Source: Bacteroidaceae bacterium (GTDB lineage: Bacteria; Bacteroidota; Bacteroidia; Bacteroidales; Bacteroidaceae). Taken from it: 62,928 nucleotides of DNA. The translations under genes were made by a program, and so were the position numbers. The first letter of the stretch is position 1, and the number at the start of each line of letters is the position of its first letter. This document shows, piece after piece, positions 54,495-62,875 of the stretch. The stretch is from assembly GCA_900771425.1 (NCBI GenBank), contig CAAGNV010000019.1:1-62928 (forward strand), in the 5' to 3' direction. Below the pieces are notes generated by a model. It was not told the DNA's origin. It searched no databases and saw only the letters and a list, made by a program, of their open reading frames with translations.

Positions 54495-56444
54495 ATGAGC
54501 TACATAAGATTCGAGAAAACACTCATGACTAACCTGCAGGAGGCTCTGCCCAAAGAGATACTCCGCACGAACCGTTCGGGTGCATATTCTTCGTCATCGA
54601 TACTTGACTGCAACACGCGCAAGTATCATGGACTGCTCGTCGTGCCTGTACCGCAGATTGACGGTGAAAACCACGTTCTGCTTTCTTCACTCGACGAGAC
54701 AGTCATACAGCACGGAGCCGAGTTCAACCTCGGACTTCACCGCTACAAGGGAGGAGTATATAGTCCAAACGGTCACAAGTACGTACGCGAATTTACCTGG
54801 GAGAAAGTACCGACAACCATCTATCGCGTGGGCGGCGTCTTGCTGAAGAAGGAGAAAGTATTCCAGCACTTCCACAACCGCGTACTCATCCGCTATACAT
54901 TGCTCGACGCACATTCAGTCACCACACTGCGCCTGCAGCCATTCCTCGCATTCCGCCGTGCCGACTCGCTGACACATCAAAACTCAGCCCTCAACCGACA
55001 CTTCGACCAGGTTGACAACGGCATAAGCACCTGCCTGTACGAAGGGTACCCTACCCTATACATGCAGACAAACAAGAAAGCAGAATATGTCTCCAACCCT
55101 CACTGGTACAATGGCATAGAATATCAGCAGGACCTCTGGCTCGGATACGCCTACAGCGAAGACCTATACGTACCCGGCTACTTCGAGTTCAACATCAAGA
55201 AAGGCGAAAGCATCATATTCTCGGCAGGACTCGAAGAGGTCAGCACACGTACACTGAAACGTACATTCGACGAGGAGGTTGAAGTACATAAGCCTCGCGA
55301 GAACTTCATACAATGCCTGACAAACGCAGCACATCAGTTCCACAACAAGCACGACGGCGAGCACTACATCATTGCCGGCTATCCGTGGTTCAAGAGCCGT
55401 GCACGCGACACATTCCTCTCACTGCCAGGACTGACGCTGGCCATAGGCGAGCCGGAAAACTTCAGAAAAGCAATGACTACGGCAACCAAGGCACTCGACG
55501 ACCTCATCGAAGGCAGACCTATCACCGTTGACATTCAGGAGATGCATGACCCCGACGTACCGCTCTGGGCAATATGGTGTGCACAGCAATATGCACGCCT
55601 GTACGACCGCAAGGAAGCAATGGAAATCTACGGAGACCTCGTTGGCAGACTGATTCAGTTCATTGTCGACGGCAAGCACCCTAACCTGAAACTGCAAGAC
55701 AACGGACTGCTCACGACCAACGGACGCGAACACCCAGTTACATGGATGAACTCAATGGTAGGCGGACGCCCTGTCGTACCTCGCAGCGGATACATCGTCG
55801 AAATAAATGCATTATGGTACAACGCACTTGTATTCAACTCGCAGATACTTGAAAGCCAAGGCAAGGAGGTCGAAGCAGAAAGCATGAGGGAACTCGCCGA
55901 CACAGTGGGCAAGTCGTTCAAGGAGATATTCCTCAACGTACACGGGTACCTGCACGACTACATCGACAAGGACATCAACCACACGTCATGGTCAGTACGC
56001 CCGAACATGCTCATTGCAGCATCGCTCGAAAATACACCGCTGACACTGTCCGAGCGCAAGCACATATTCGACATCTGTACCAAAGAACTGCGCACGCCGA
56101 AGGGCATACGCTCACTCTCACCAAAAAGCGGCGGCTACAACCCTATATATGCCGGCGACCAGTACCAGCGCGATGCAGCATACCACCAAGGCACAGTATG
56201 GCCATGGCTCCTCGGCTTCTACCTCGAGACATGTCTCAAAGTATATAAGCACAGCGGACTGTCGTATGCCGACCGCTGCCTCGTAGGACTCGAAGAAGAG
56301 ATGTTCTACCATAGCCTCGGCACACTGCCTGAGTTGTTCGACGGCAACCCGCCATTCTCAGGACGCGGTGCCTGCTCGTTCGCAATGAACGTGGCAGCAA
56401 TACTGCGTGTCAACAAATTGATGAGCAAATTCTATAATTATTAA
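54495..56444 (+). CDS. Glycogen debranching enzyme (amylo-alpha-1,6-glucosidase, GH133)
   Basis: The enzyme removes alpha-1,6 branch glucose from glycogen-like polymers in the cytoplasm. From the ATG at 54495 the protein has 649 residues. The N-terminal domain carries the family signature EILRTNRSGAYSSSSI (about 21) and CNTRKYHGLLVV (about 42-53). The C-terminal (alpha/alpha)6 barrel has GYPWFKSRARDTF (about 313), TWMNSMVGG, YIVEINALWYNAL (about 450) and YHQGTVWPWLLGFY (about 570). There is no signal peptide. It precedes the glycosyltransferase by 18 bases, including an AGGAGG site, and the GH57 gene follows, a cluster known from many Bacteroidetes. Confidence 0.92.
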   Translation: MSYIRFEKTLMTNLQEALPKEILRTNRSGAYSSSSILDCNTRKYHGLLVVPVPQIDGENHVLLSSLDETVIQHGAEFNLGLHRYKGGVYSPNGHKYVREFTWEKVPTTIYRVGGVLLKKEKVFQHFHNRVLIRYTLLDAHSVTTLRLQPFLAFRRADSLTHQNSALNRHFDQVDNGISTCLYEGYPTLYMQTNKKAEYVSNPHWYNGIEYQQDLWLGYAYSEDLYVPGYFEFNIKKGESIIFSAGLEEVSTRTLKRTFDEEVEVHKPRENFIQCLTNAAHQFHNKHDGEHYIIAGYPWFKSRARDTFLSLPGLTLAIGEPENFRKAMTTATKALDDLIEGRPITVDIQEMHDPDVPLWAIWCAQQYARLYDRKEAMEIYGDLVGRLIQFIVDGKHPNLKLQDNGLLTTNGREHPVTWMNSMVGGRPVVPRSGYIVEINALWYNALVFNSQILESQGKEVEAESMRELADTVGKSFKEIFLNVHGYLHDYIDKDINHTSWSVRPNMLIAASLENTPLTLSERKHIFDICTKELRTPKGIRSLSPKSGGYNPIYAGDQYQRDAAYHQGTVWPWLLGFYLETCLKVYKHSGLSYADRCLVGLEEEMFYHSLGTLPELFDGNPPFSGRGACSFAMNVAAILRVNKLMSKFYNY

Positions 56445-56462
56445 TAAAGGAGGACAAGAACG

Positions 56463-57722
56463 ATGAAAGTACTAATGTTTGGATGGGAGTTTCCTCCTAA
56501 GATATACGGCGGACTCGCTGTCGCGTCGTACGGAATTACCAAAGGACTGAGTCTTCAGCCCGACATGGAAACCATATTCTGCCTGCCGAAGCCAACAGGA
56601 CAGGAAGAAAAATTCCTCAGAATCATAGGCATGAACCAAGTGCCTATCGTCTATCGCGGTCACGACTACAACTACGTCAAAAACAACATACCCGACTATA
56701 TGTCGCCTGAAGACTACTACCGATGGCGCGACCACATATATGCCGACTTCTCATACATGCACGTCAACCACATGGGCTGTATGGAGTTTGCAGGCGGTTA
56801 TCCAGGCAACCTTCACGAAGAAATCAACAACTTCTCAATCATAGCCGGAGTGGTGGCACGCAGCGAGCAGTTCGACATAATCCATGCCCACGACTGGCTC
56901 ACCTACCCTGCCGGCGTACATGCCAAGATGGTCAGCGGCAAACCACTGTGCATACACGTGCATGCAACCGACTTCGACCGCAGCCGCGGCAAAGTCAATC
57001 CTACCGTATATTCAATCGAGAAGAACGGAATGGACCATGCCGACTGCATCATGTGCGTGAGCGAACTCACCCGTCAGACCGTCATCAAGGAATATCATCA
57101 GGATCCAGCCAAGTGCTTCGCCATGCACAACGCAGTATATCCACTGTCGGCCGACCTGCAGAACATTCCTCGCACCAAGCACACAAAGGAGAAAGTAGTA
57201 ACATTCCTCGGACGTATCACAATGCAAAAGGGACCGGAATACTTCGTCGAAGCAGCCGACCTCGTGCTCAAGCGTACACGCAACATACGCTTCTGTATGG
57301 CAGGTTCGGGCGATATGCTCAATGCCATGATTGACCTCGTGGCAGCCAAGGGCATAGCCGACCGCTTCCACTTCCCTGGTTTCCAGCGAGGCAAGCAAGT
57401 GTACGAGTGTTACAAGAACTCCGATGTGTTTGTCATGCCTTCAGTTAGCGAGCCATTCGGCATAGCACCACTCGAAGCCATGCAATGTGGTACACCGTCA
57501 ATCATCAGCAAGCAGTCGGGCTGTGGCGAGATACTCGAGAAAGTAATCAAGGTCGATTACTGGGACATTCAGGCCATGGCAGACGCCATCTACTCTATAT
57601 GCACCAACCCAGGGCTATTCAACTACCTACAAGAGGAAGGCATCAAGGAAGTAAACGAAATCACATGGGAGAAAGTAGGCCAGCGCATACGCCGACTCTA
57701 CGACCAATGTCTAAGTGTATAA
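56463..57722 (+). CDS. GT-B glycosyltransferase, probable glycogen synthase
   Basis: The 419-residue cytoplasmic enzyme has the GT4/GT5-like two-domain fold. The N-terminus VLMFGWEFPPKIYGGLAVA (3-21) includes the sugar-nucleotide loop of glycogen synthases (PP..GGL). IIHAHDWLT (about 141) and HVHATDFDRS (about 162) are typical, as is the C-terminal donor-site pattern SVSEPFGIAPLEAMQCGTPS (about 325) with its two glutamates. A good AGGAGG site lies eight bases before the start. Flanking by GH133 and GH57 supports a role in making intracellular alpha-glucan; donor (UDP- or ADP-glucose) cannot be told from the sequence. Confidence 0.87.
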   Translation: MKVLMFGWEFPPKIYGGLAVASYGITKGLSLQPDMETIFCLPKPTGQEEKFLRIIGMNQVPIVYRGHDYNYVKNNIPDYMSPEDYYRWRDHIYADFSYMHVNHMGCMEFAGGYPGNLHEEINNFSIIAGVVARSEQFDIIHAHDWLTYPAGVHAKMVSGKPLCIHVHATDFDRSRGKVNPTVYSIEKNGMDHADCIMCVSELTRQTVIKEYHQDPAKCFAMHNAVYPLSADLQNIPRTKHTKEKVVTFLGRITMQKGPEYFVEAADLVLKRTRNIRFCMAGSGDMLNAMIDLVAAKGIADRFHFPGFQRGKQVYECYKNSDVFVMPSVSEPFGIAPLEAMQCGTPSIISKQSGCGEILEKVIKVDYWDIQAMADAIYSICTNPGLFNYLQEEGIKEVNEITWEKVGQRIRRLYDQCLSV

Positions 57723-57766
57723 TCGTCTAAACGCATAATGCATCAACACATAAAACATTCCACATT

Positions 57767-59197
57767 ATGAAAACAATATGTCTGTATTTTGAAATACATC
57801 AAATCATACACCTCAAACGCTATCGATTCTTTGAAATAGGTCGCGACCACTACTATTACGATGACTTTGCCAACGAGACAAGCATCGCCGACATTGCCGA
57901 CCGCAGTTATGTGCCTGCACTTCAGACACTCATCAACATGGCACGCGAAAACGGAAGTTACTTCAAGGTTGCACTGTCGCTCTCAGGAGTCGGACTCGAA
58001 CAACTTGAACTGCATGCCCCACATGTCATCGACCTGCTTCAGGAACTCAACAAGACCGGTTGCGTGGAATTCCTTTGTGAACCATACAGCCACGGACTGG
58101 CAGCATTGGCAAACGAAGACAGTTTCCGTGAAGAAAGCCTCCGCATGAAAGCAAAAATCAAGGAACTCTTCGGACAGACACCAAAAGTATTCCGTAACTC
58201 AAGCCTCATCTACTCCGACAGCATAGGCGAACAAGTTGCAAACATGGGATTCAAGGGAATGCTTACCGAAGGAGCAAAGCACATTCTCGGATGGAAATCA
58301 CCTCACTACGTATATACGTGCGCAACCAATCCATCACTCAAGCTATTGCTTCGCGACTACAAGTTCAGCGACGACATCTGCCTGCGCTTCAACAACTCTG
58401 ATTGGACTGAATACCCACTCTATGCCGACACATACGCCGACTGGATATCACAGTTGCCAGAAGACGAAGAAGTAGTCAACATATTCATGGAACTCTGTGC
58501 GCTCGGCATCTTCCAGCCATTGTCAAGTCATATACTCGACTTCCTCAGCGCTTTGCCAAAATGTGCAAAGGAACGCGGCATAACATTCTCGACACCGTCA
58601 GAACTCTGCAGCAGCAAGAGCCGATACAAGCCTGTCGGTCCACTCAACATACCATATCCTGTCAGCTGGGCAGACGAAGAGCGCGACACCAGTTGCTGGC
58701 TTGGCAATCAGATGCAGCGCGAGGCATTCGACAAGCTCTACAGCGTAGCCGACCGAGTACGCATCTGTACTGACCGCCGAATCAAGCAAGACTGGGATTA
58801 CCTGCAGGCTTCAAACAACTTCCGCTTCATGACAACCAAGCACAACAGCGTAGGCATGAGCCGTGGCATCTACGACGGACCATACGATGCATTTACCAAC
58901 TACATGAACATACTCGGCGATTTCATCAACCGTGTCAATGCCCTCTACCCTGTCGATATGGACAACGAGGAACTAAACTCACTCCTCACTACCATCAAGA
59001 ACCAAGGTGAAGAAATCGAAGCAAAAGACCGCAAGATAGAAAAGTTGCAACGCGAATTGGAAAAGTATCAGACAGCAGCAGCCAAGCCTGCGGCAAAGAA
59101 AGCCGAAAACGAAACGGAAAAGCCCGCTAAAGTAAAGAAAGCCACAAAAGAGACTGCTAAAAAGGCGACTAAGGCAATCAAGGACAAAGCCCAATAA
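57767..59197 (+). CDS. GH57 alpha-amylase/glucanotransferase with lysine-rich tail
   Basis: The 476-residue cytoplasmic protein has the five GH57 regions: EIHQIIHLK (9-17), CEPYSHGL (104-111), KGMLTEGA with the probable nucleophile (E168), LRDYKFSDDI with the probable acid (D202) and NIFMELCALGIF (about 239-250). A predicted coiled coil follows (about 405-440, EIEAKDRKIEKLQRELEKYQ), then a tail of about 35 residues made almost only of K, A, T and E (for example KKATKETAKKATKAIKDK). The tail resembles histone-H1-like basic extensions and is not part of the usual GH57 fold. It may mediate assembly or binding to polyanions; this is speculative. It is the last gene of the alpha-glucan operon. Confidence 0.9.
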   Translation: MKTICLYFEIHQIIHLKRYRFFEIGRDHYYYDDFANETSIADIADRSYVPALQTLINMARENGSYFKVALSLSGVGLEQLELHAPHVIDLLQELNKTGCVEFLCEPYSHGLAALANEDSFREESLRMKAKIKELFGQTPKVFRNSSLIYSDSIGEQVANMGFKGMLTEGAKHILGWKSPHYVYTCATNPSLKLLLRDYKFSDDICLRFNNSDWTEYPLYADTYADWISQLPEDEEVVNIFMELCALGIFQPLSSHILDFLSALPKCAKERGITFSTPSELCSSKSRYKPVGPLNIPYPVSWADEERDTSCWLGNQMQREAFDKLYSVADRVRICTDRRIKQDWDYLQASNNFRFMTTKHNSVGMSRGIYDGPYDAFTNYMNILGDFINRVNALYPVDMDNEELNSLLTTIKNQGEEIEAKDRKIEKLQRELEKYQTAAAKPAAKKAENETEKPAKVKKATKETAKKATKAIKDKAQ

Positions 59198-59237
59198 GCA
59201 AAATCAATCCATCACCCTAAAGCCACTCATAACCGAA

Positions 59238-59280
59238 AAAGGGATGAATAACGGAGCAAGTTCCGATTATTCATCCCTTT
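59238..59280. terminator. Bidirectional terminator between GH57 and OmpP1 genes
   Basis: AAAGGGATGAATAA and TTATTCATCCCTTT are perfect 14-base arms with an inner GG/CC pair. A-rich sequence before and T-rich sequence after make it usable on both strands, for the two convergent genes. Confidence 0.87.
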
Positions 59281-59322
59281 AGTTGTTATATTATGAATTT
59301 GTACTGATAGGTCAAATCGTAA

Positions 59323-60849
59323 TTAGAAGCGGAAACCAAAAGTACACATGAGTTGGCTGCGGTCATTGTTGATTTCAGTTGCCTTCAAGTCAACATCATC
59401 AAACGCATAGAGGTCGCCCTTCTGAGTCTGGTACTGATAAGCGAGGTCGATGTATCCGCCCTTGTAACGATAACCCAGACCAACGGTGAAGCGGTGCGTA
59501 TCCTTCCAGTTAGTATATTCCGTGTTGGTGAAGTTGTCAAGATAACTGAGCAAATTGTAAGCCTTGTCCTTGAACGGAGATGTCACGAGGTTGTAACCGG
59601 CACGTACACTGAACGATGGTGAAGGCTTCACTTCCATACCAACTTTGATTGTGCTCTGTCCTTTCAGGTTAGCCTTGATATATTCGTTCTGCTCATAAAA
59701 GTAGTCACCTACGAAGTCACTGTACTGAGTATATTTGGCCGTGCTAAGGTCTGTGTATTCGTATTCGGCACCGAGAGCGAGGTAATCGCCGATGGTGTGT
59801 CCGAGACTGAAGCCGAACTTCCAAGGTGTACGATAGTTGTAATCCCATGGATCAAGATACTCGCTTGAAGAATAGTCGAGACCGTTATTGCTGTACAGCA
59901 TGATGTTTGAGCCACATATATCTTCCATCTTGTACCAAGTAGGAGTATGAACTGCAATGCCGAAGCGGAAATTTGAGTCGTCGATTGGACGGCAGATGAA
60001 GCCCAACTTCACATCGAATCCATCGCCACGAGTATCATAGTAGTTGTAAATGTCGTATGCACTGCCATCGACAGAGTTCTCATAATAGTACGACTCAGTA
60101 TGCTTATCTATGTTATAGAATCCGAGCGAGAAGCCAATGAAATACTTGTCAAGCAAGTTGAATGACAAGTTGGCATCGGTCTGTGACGTATGTCCCCACT
60201 GTGACTTTTGGTACGAAGCGTTGTCAGCACCGAGTCCTGTATAGTAACCAGGGAACTTATTATCATTAAGGACCAATTGGTTGGCATTATAGTTGCCGTC
60301 AACATCCTTATCCTTGTCGTTAATCAATGACATTGACTGATAAGGGAACGAGCCCCAACTATCAATGCCATTCCATCCGAATGCGTCAATGCAGCTGTTG
60401 ACCATGCCTGCGACCTGATAAGTCTGCGAGAATATGCCGTCAAGGTTATCTATGCCCGTATTGAGATTGAACAGGTGGTTCTTGCTCTTTGAGTAGTTTA
60501 TACCGAAGTTCACATAATTGAGACTGCCTTCCTCGACAGGCAATGCTATGACAACTCCGGCATTGTCGATTGACATTCGTGTGCCGTCGTGTCCCAATAC
60601 GCCTTCATCGCCGAATACTCCGCTCAAAGTAAATGTTGCATCGCTCTTGCGGAACATACCTGTGCCTGCTGGATTGGTTCCCATTACCGAGATATCACCA
60701 CCGAGTGCGCTCAGAGCTCCACCCATACCCACATAGCGGGCAGTTCCGTTCAAGTCGCTCGACGCATTGCTGTATGCGTCATAACTGTTCTGAGCCATTG
60801 CGTTGGCACCAACCAGAACCATTGTAGCCAATAATGTATATCTTTTCAT
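59323..60849 (-). CDS. OmpP1/FadL/TodX-family outer-membrane channel
   Basis: The 508-residue protein has a signal peptide (to AMAQ, about 20) followed by the FadL N-terminal hatch pattern ARYVGMGGALSALGGDISVM and GTNPAGTGMF (about 37-67), then many alternating aromatic strands of a 14-strand barrel and a terminal CTFGFRF with final Phe, as needed for outer-membrane insertion. FadL proteins admit hydrophobic compounds such as fatty acids across the outer membrane. Bacteroidetes have many with unknown ligands. It is codirectional with the next upstream gene 55 bases away, so the two may be co-transcribed. Confidence 0.87.
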   Translation of the reverse strand: MKRYTLLATMVLVGANAMAQNSYDAYSNASSDLNGTARYVGMGGALSALGGDISVMGTNPAGTGMFRKSDATFTLSGVFGDEGVLGHDGTRMSIDNAGVVIALPVEEGSLNYVNFGINYSKSKNHLFNLNTGIDNLDGIFSQTYQVAGMVNSCIDAFGWNGIDSWGSFPYQSMSLINDKDKDVDGNYNANQLVLNDNKFPGYYTGLGADNASYQKSQWGHTSQTDANLSFNLLDKYFIGFSLGFYNIDKHTESYYYENSVDGSAYDIYNYYDTRGDGFDVKLGFICRPIDDSNFRFGIAVHTPTWYKMEDICGSNIMLYSNNGLDYSSSEYLDPWDYNYRTPWKFGFSLGHTIGDYLALGAEYEYTDLSTAKYTQYSDFVGDYFYEQNEYIKANLKGQSTIKVGMEVKPSPSFSVRAGYNLVTSPFKDKAYNLLSYLDNFTNTEYTNWKDTHRFTVGLGYRYKGGYIDLAYQYQTQKGDLYAFDDVDLKATEINNDRSQLMCTFGFRF

Positions 60850-60904
60850 AATCGTGTAATTTGTTTTTATTGTAATGGTGAATTTTCAGAACCCACCTAT
60901 TATA

Positions 60905-62110
60905 TCAACGACGGCCGCCACCTCGTGACATACCACCTCCCATGGAACCACCACCTCCTCGTGACATGCCACCGCCAGTGAAGCCACCGCCGCCGCGTGA
61001 AGCGCCTGAGTTCATGCTTTGAGTAGTTGTGCGTGAAGGAGTTGTCGTTGGACGGGTCTGAGTGGTTGTAGTACGCTGAGTGGTTGGAGTGTTCTGGCGC
61101 TGAACCGATGTGCGCTGCTGAGTGGTAGTAGTAGTCTGGTTACCGTTTTCAGCACGTTGGTTCACAGATATGCGTGTACTGCTTGGACGACGTCCGTCGG
61201 TAGAATTCGATCGAACGGCACTGGTGCGTCCGTTCATACCTACCTGACGCGAGTTGGTTGAAGCCTGAGCCAAGTTAGGACTGAGCGTACGTCCCTCTGT
61301 ACGCTGGCGCAGTGTTGCCGTAGCATTAGTGCGTGGCGTTGTGCGTGCCAGACTGATGCCGGTAGAACGCGACGAGCTGTTGGCAGCGAGAGCACTCGTA
61401 CGGATGTTAGTGCCACGGCCAGCGCGATTGATGCCTATGCCACTGGTACGAGGACCTATATTGCGTGATGCATAATATACATGGCTCGTTCCGTGCCAAG
61501 AAGGTCCGTACCCCCATGTAGCCCAGTGGTAGCGAGGTCCGTACCATCCCCAAAGCGGAGAGTACCAACTTGCCCATGGTCCCCATGTATAACCATATCC
61601 CCAACCGTAGTTCCAGTAGAACGGGTTGTAGTAGTCATAGTAGAATGGATCATAGAAGTAATCATATACGCCGTAGCCATACACCAAGTCCCAGTAATAA
61701 GGACTTGAGACGTAGAGACCTACGCGTGGGCTGTGGAAACGCAGGATGCGGCGTGAGTAAGCATAGTCGAGTTCAGGGTCGCTGAGGTCGTACTTGCTGT
61801 CACCATATAGCGTATCAATTTCAGCAACCAGAGTATCGCCGTCGGCTCCGCCACTGGTCTGCCATGTGCCCGCATAGTTGCTGCGACGGTTGTATTCGTC
61901 ATCGTCACGGCTGTTGCTATTGTAAACTTCCACGCTTGGGCTGGCAGCATTGACGACAGTTACGTTGTATGGTCGAACCACTGCAGGTGCGACCTGTGCA
62001 GCCTTCTGAGCCTTCTTCTTTGGAGTGAAGTAAAGGTCATCGTCTTGAGCAGCAGCAGTGAACACGACTGCCAAAGACATCAAACATGTGATTGCAATTC
62101 TCTTATTCAT
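60905..62110 (-). CDS. Secreted low-complexity protein, Tyr/Trp- and Gly-rich
   Basis: I recognise no enzyme family. The 401-residue protein has a signal peptide (to AAAQ, about 22) and a charged, flexible region (about 23-135). A Y/W/G-rich block follows at about 140-220 (DYFYDPFYYDYYNPFYWNYG and GWGYGYTWGPWASWY). Next is a long S/T/N/Q/R-rich stretch (about 225-360) and a Gly/Met/Arg tail with GGGM-SRGGG repeats. Similar secreted proteins are widespread in Bacteroidales and unstudied. The aromatic block suggests self-assembly or surface adhesion, and the polar stretch could be O-glycosylated (D-S/T motifs occur); both are inferred. The upstream region carries an unusual tandem palindrome, so it is probably regulated. 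Confidence 0.75.
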   Translation of the reverse strand: MNKRIAITCLMSLAVVFTAAAQDDDLYFTPKKKAQKAAQVAPAVVRPYNVTVVNAASPSVEVYNSNSRDDDEYNRRSNYAGTWQTSGGADGDTLVAEIDTLYGDSKYDLSDPELDYAYSRRILRFHSPRVGLYVSSPYYWDLVYGYGVYDYFYDPFYYDYYNPFYWNYGWGYGYTWGPWASWYSPLWGWYGPRYHWATWGYGPSWHGTSHVYYASRNIGPRTSGIGINRAGRGTNIRTSALAANSSSRSTGISLARTTPRTNATATLRQRTEGRTLSPNLAQASTNSRQVGMNGRTSAVRSNSTDGRRPSSTRISVNQRAENGNQTTTTTQQRTSVQRQNTPTTQRTTTTQTRPTTTPSRTTTQSMNSGASRGGGGFTGGGMSRGGGGSMGGGMSRGGGRR

Positions 62111-62191
62111 AATGTTGTATTTTTATGTTGTTTTTAGTCAAATCGAGGAAGACTGAGGCCCTTTGCCCCTCGCCACCTATTATTCACGTTG

Positions 62192-62199
62192 CAAAGTTA
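62192..62199 (-). promoter_or_regulatory. -7 promoter element of the low-complexity protein gene
   Basis: On the minus strand TAACTTTG matches TAnnTTTG exactly. No TTTG lies at the usual -33 distance; that place is taken by the tandem palindrome, which may stand in as an activator site. Leader about 75 bases. Confidence 0.65.
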
Positions 62200-62207
62200 C
62201 GACATTC

Positions 62208-62260
62208 CCTACAAACGAATTAGGGAAAATCCCTATTGGCGTATAGGATTTTCCCTAATT
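62208..62260 (-). promoter_or_regulatory. Tandem TAGGG palindromes, probable operator
   Basis: TAGGGAAAATCCCTA (62221-62235) and TAGGATTTTCCCTA (62244-62257) are each palindromic, their centres about 22 bp apart. Together they form a larger inverted repeat (AATTAGGGAAAATCC against its complement, 15 bases plus one bulge). A further CCCTA lies at 62208-62212. The set overlaps the -33 region of the promoter at 62192-62199, so it is well placed to bind a dimeric regulator. It may also act as terminator for the small RNA gene upstream. Confidence 0.6.
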
Positions 62261-62274
62261 GAAACGTATATAGG

Positions 62275-62483
62275 AAAAAGCGGGGAGGAGATGTGATGAA
62301 ACTCCGAGTATGATAAGTTTTGAGTGCCCGCACCTCTTTGTAATCCACCGACCATGAAGGTTACCTCTTTCGAGGCGTGGCCCGCCATTGACGTGCAGAA
62401 CGTTCTCGGTTTTCAATGTTAATTTGATGAGTATCCCAATCGATCCTATATCCCCGCTGTGATAAGTCTTCCTCCGATTACTA
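62275..62483 (-). ncRNA. Probable structured small RNA (about 205 nt)
   Basis: On the minus strand a near-ideal promoter (62488-62518) is followed by a region with no convincing ORF but clear RNA structure. AGCGGGGA (62458-62451) pairs with TCCCCGCT (62286-62279), closing a fold of about 160 bases and leading into TTTTT (62279-62275) as a terminator. Inside is a CCTC-GAAA-GAGG stem with a GNRA loop and other short stems. Length, a closing stem at the ends and free-standing transcription are consistent with a 6S-like RNA or another Bacteroidales housekeeping RNA. I cannot name the family by eye. It lacks the conserved parts of tmRNA, RNase P and SRP RNA. Confidence 0.55.
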
Positions 62484-62487
62484 AGCG

Positions 62488-62518
62488 CAAAGGTAAACAA
62501 AAATATTATTCCGTCAAA
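62488..62518 (-). promoter_or_regulatory. Promoter of the small RNA
   Basis: On the minus strand: TTTG (62518-62515), 19 bases, then TACCTTTG (62495-62488). Both elements and the spacing match the Bacteroidetes sigma consensus, the best match in the window. No ORF of quality follows, supporting an RNA gene. Confidence 0.72.
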
Positions 62519-62706
62519 CACTTTTGGAATATTTTATGCCTCCATAGTCCATTTTTCCTTCAATTCGGCGAGAAAGCAGTAGTTTCGGGGGCTACAGCAA
62601 AATAAATCCCATTTAGTGTTCGGTAATACATTGTTCGGCTGAAAGCAAAGACAGGGGGTGGGCTGGTGGGGCTGAATTTATAACATATAATCTATGACAA
62701 CCACAT

Positions 62707-62799
62707 CTTCGGCTCCGAAGAAGTGTATCTTCAGTCCCGAAGCAGTGTACCTTCAGCCCCGAAGCAGTGTACCTTCGGACACAAAAGCCCACTGCTTCT
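62707..62799. repeat. Family B intergenic element, copy 4
   Basis: The element has three 22-bp units of the form CCGAAGCAGTGTACCTTCAG and ends with GCCCACTGCTTCTT. GAAGCAGTG and CACTGCTTC pair exactly. Here the units are in the inverted orientation relative to copies 1-3. The surrounding 62519-62826 shows no gene. Confidence 0.78.
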
Positions 62800-62826
62800 T
62801 GAGAAGAGATATATTCATCAAGCGAA

Positions 62827-62875
62827 AATACGGAAGCAAACCGCTGGGTTGCCCTTGGCGGCCTACTTCCGTATT
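62827..62875 (-). terminator. Probable terminator of a gene beyond the window
   Basis: AATACGGAAG and CTTCCGTATT are perfect 10-base arms, with CCGC/GCGG inside. On the minus strand the stem is followed by TTTTCGC, so it would end a minus-strand gene lying to the right of the window. The last 50 bases partly mirror the stem loop (GGTTGCC and GGCAACC), so a larger RNA structure crossing the window edge is also possible. Confidence 0.5.

Noticed and set aside
62255..62521. Minus-strand ORF of 88 codons
   Set aside because: Its start lies upstream of the predicted transcription start, it spans the structured RNA and its terminator, and the residue pattern is not protein-like.
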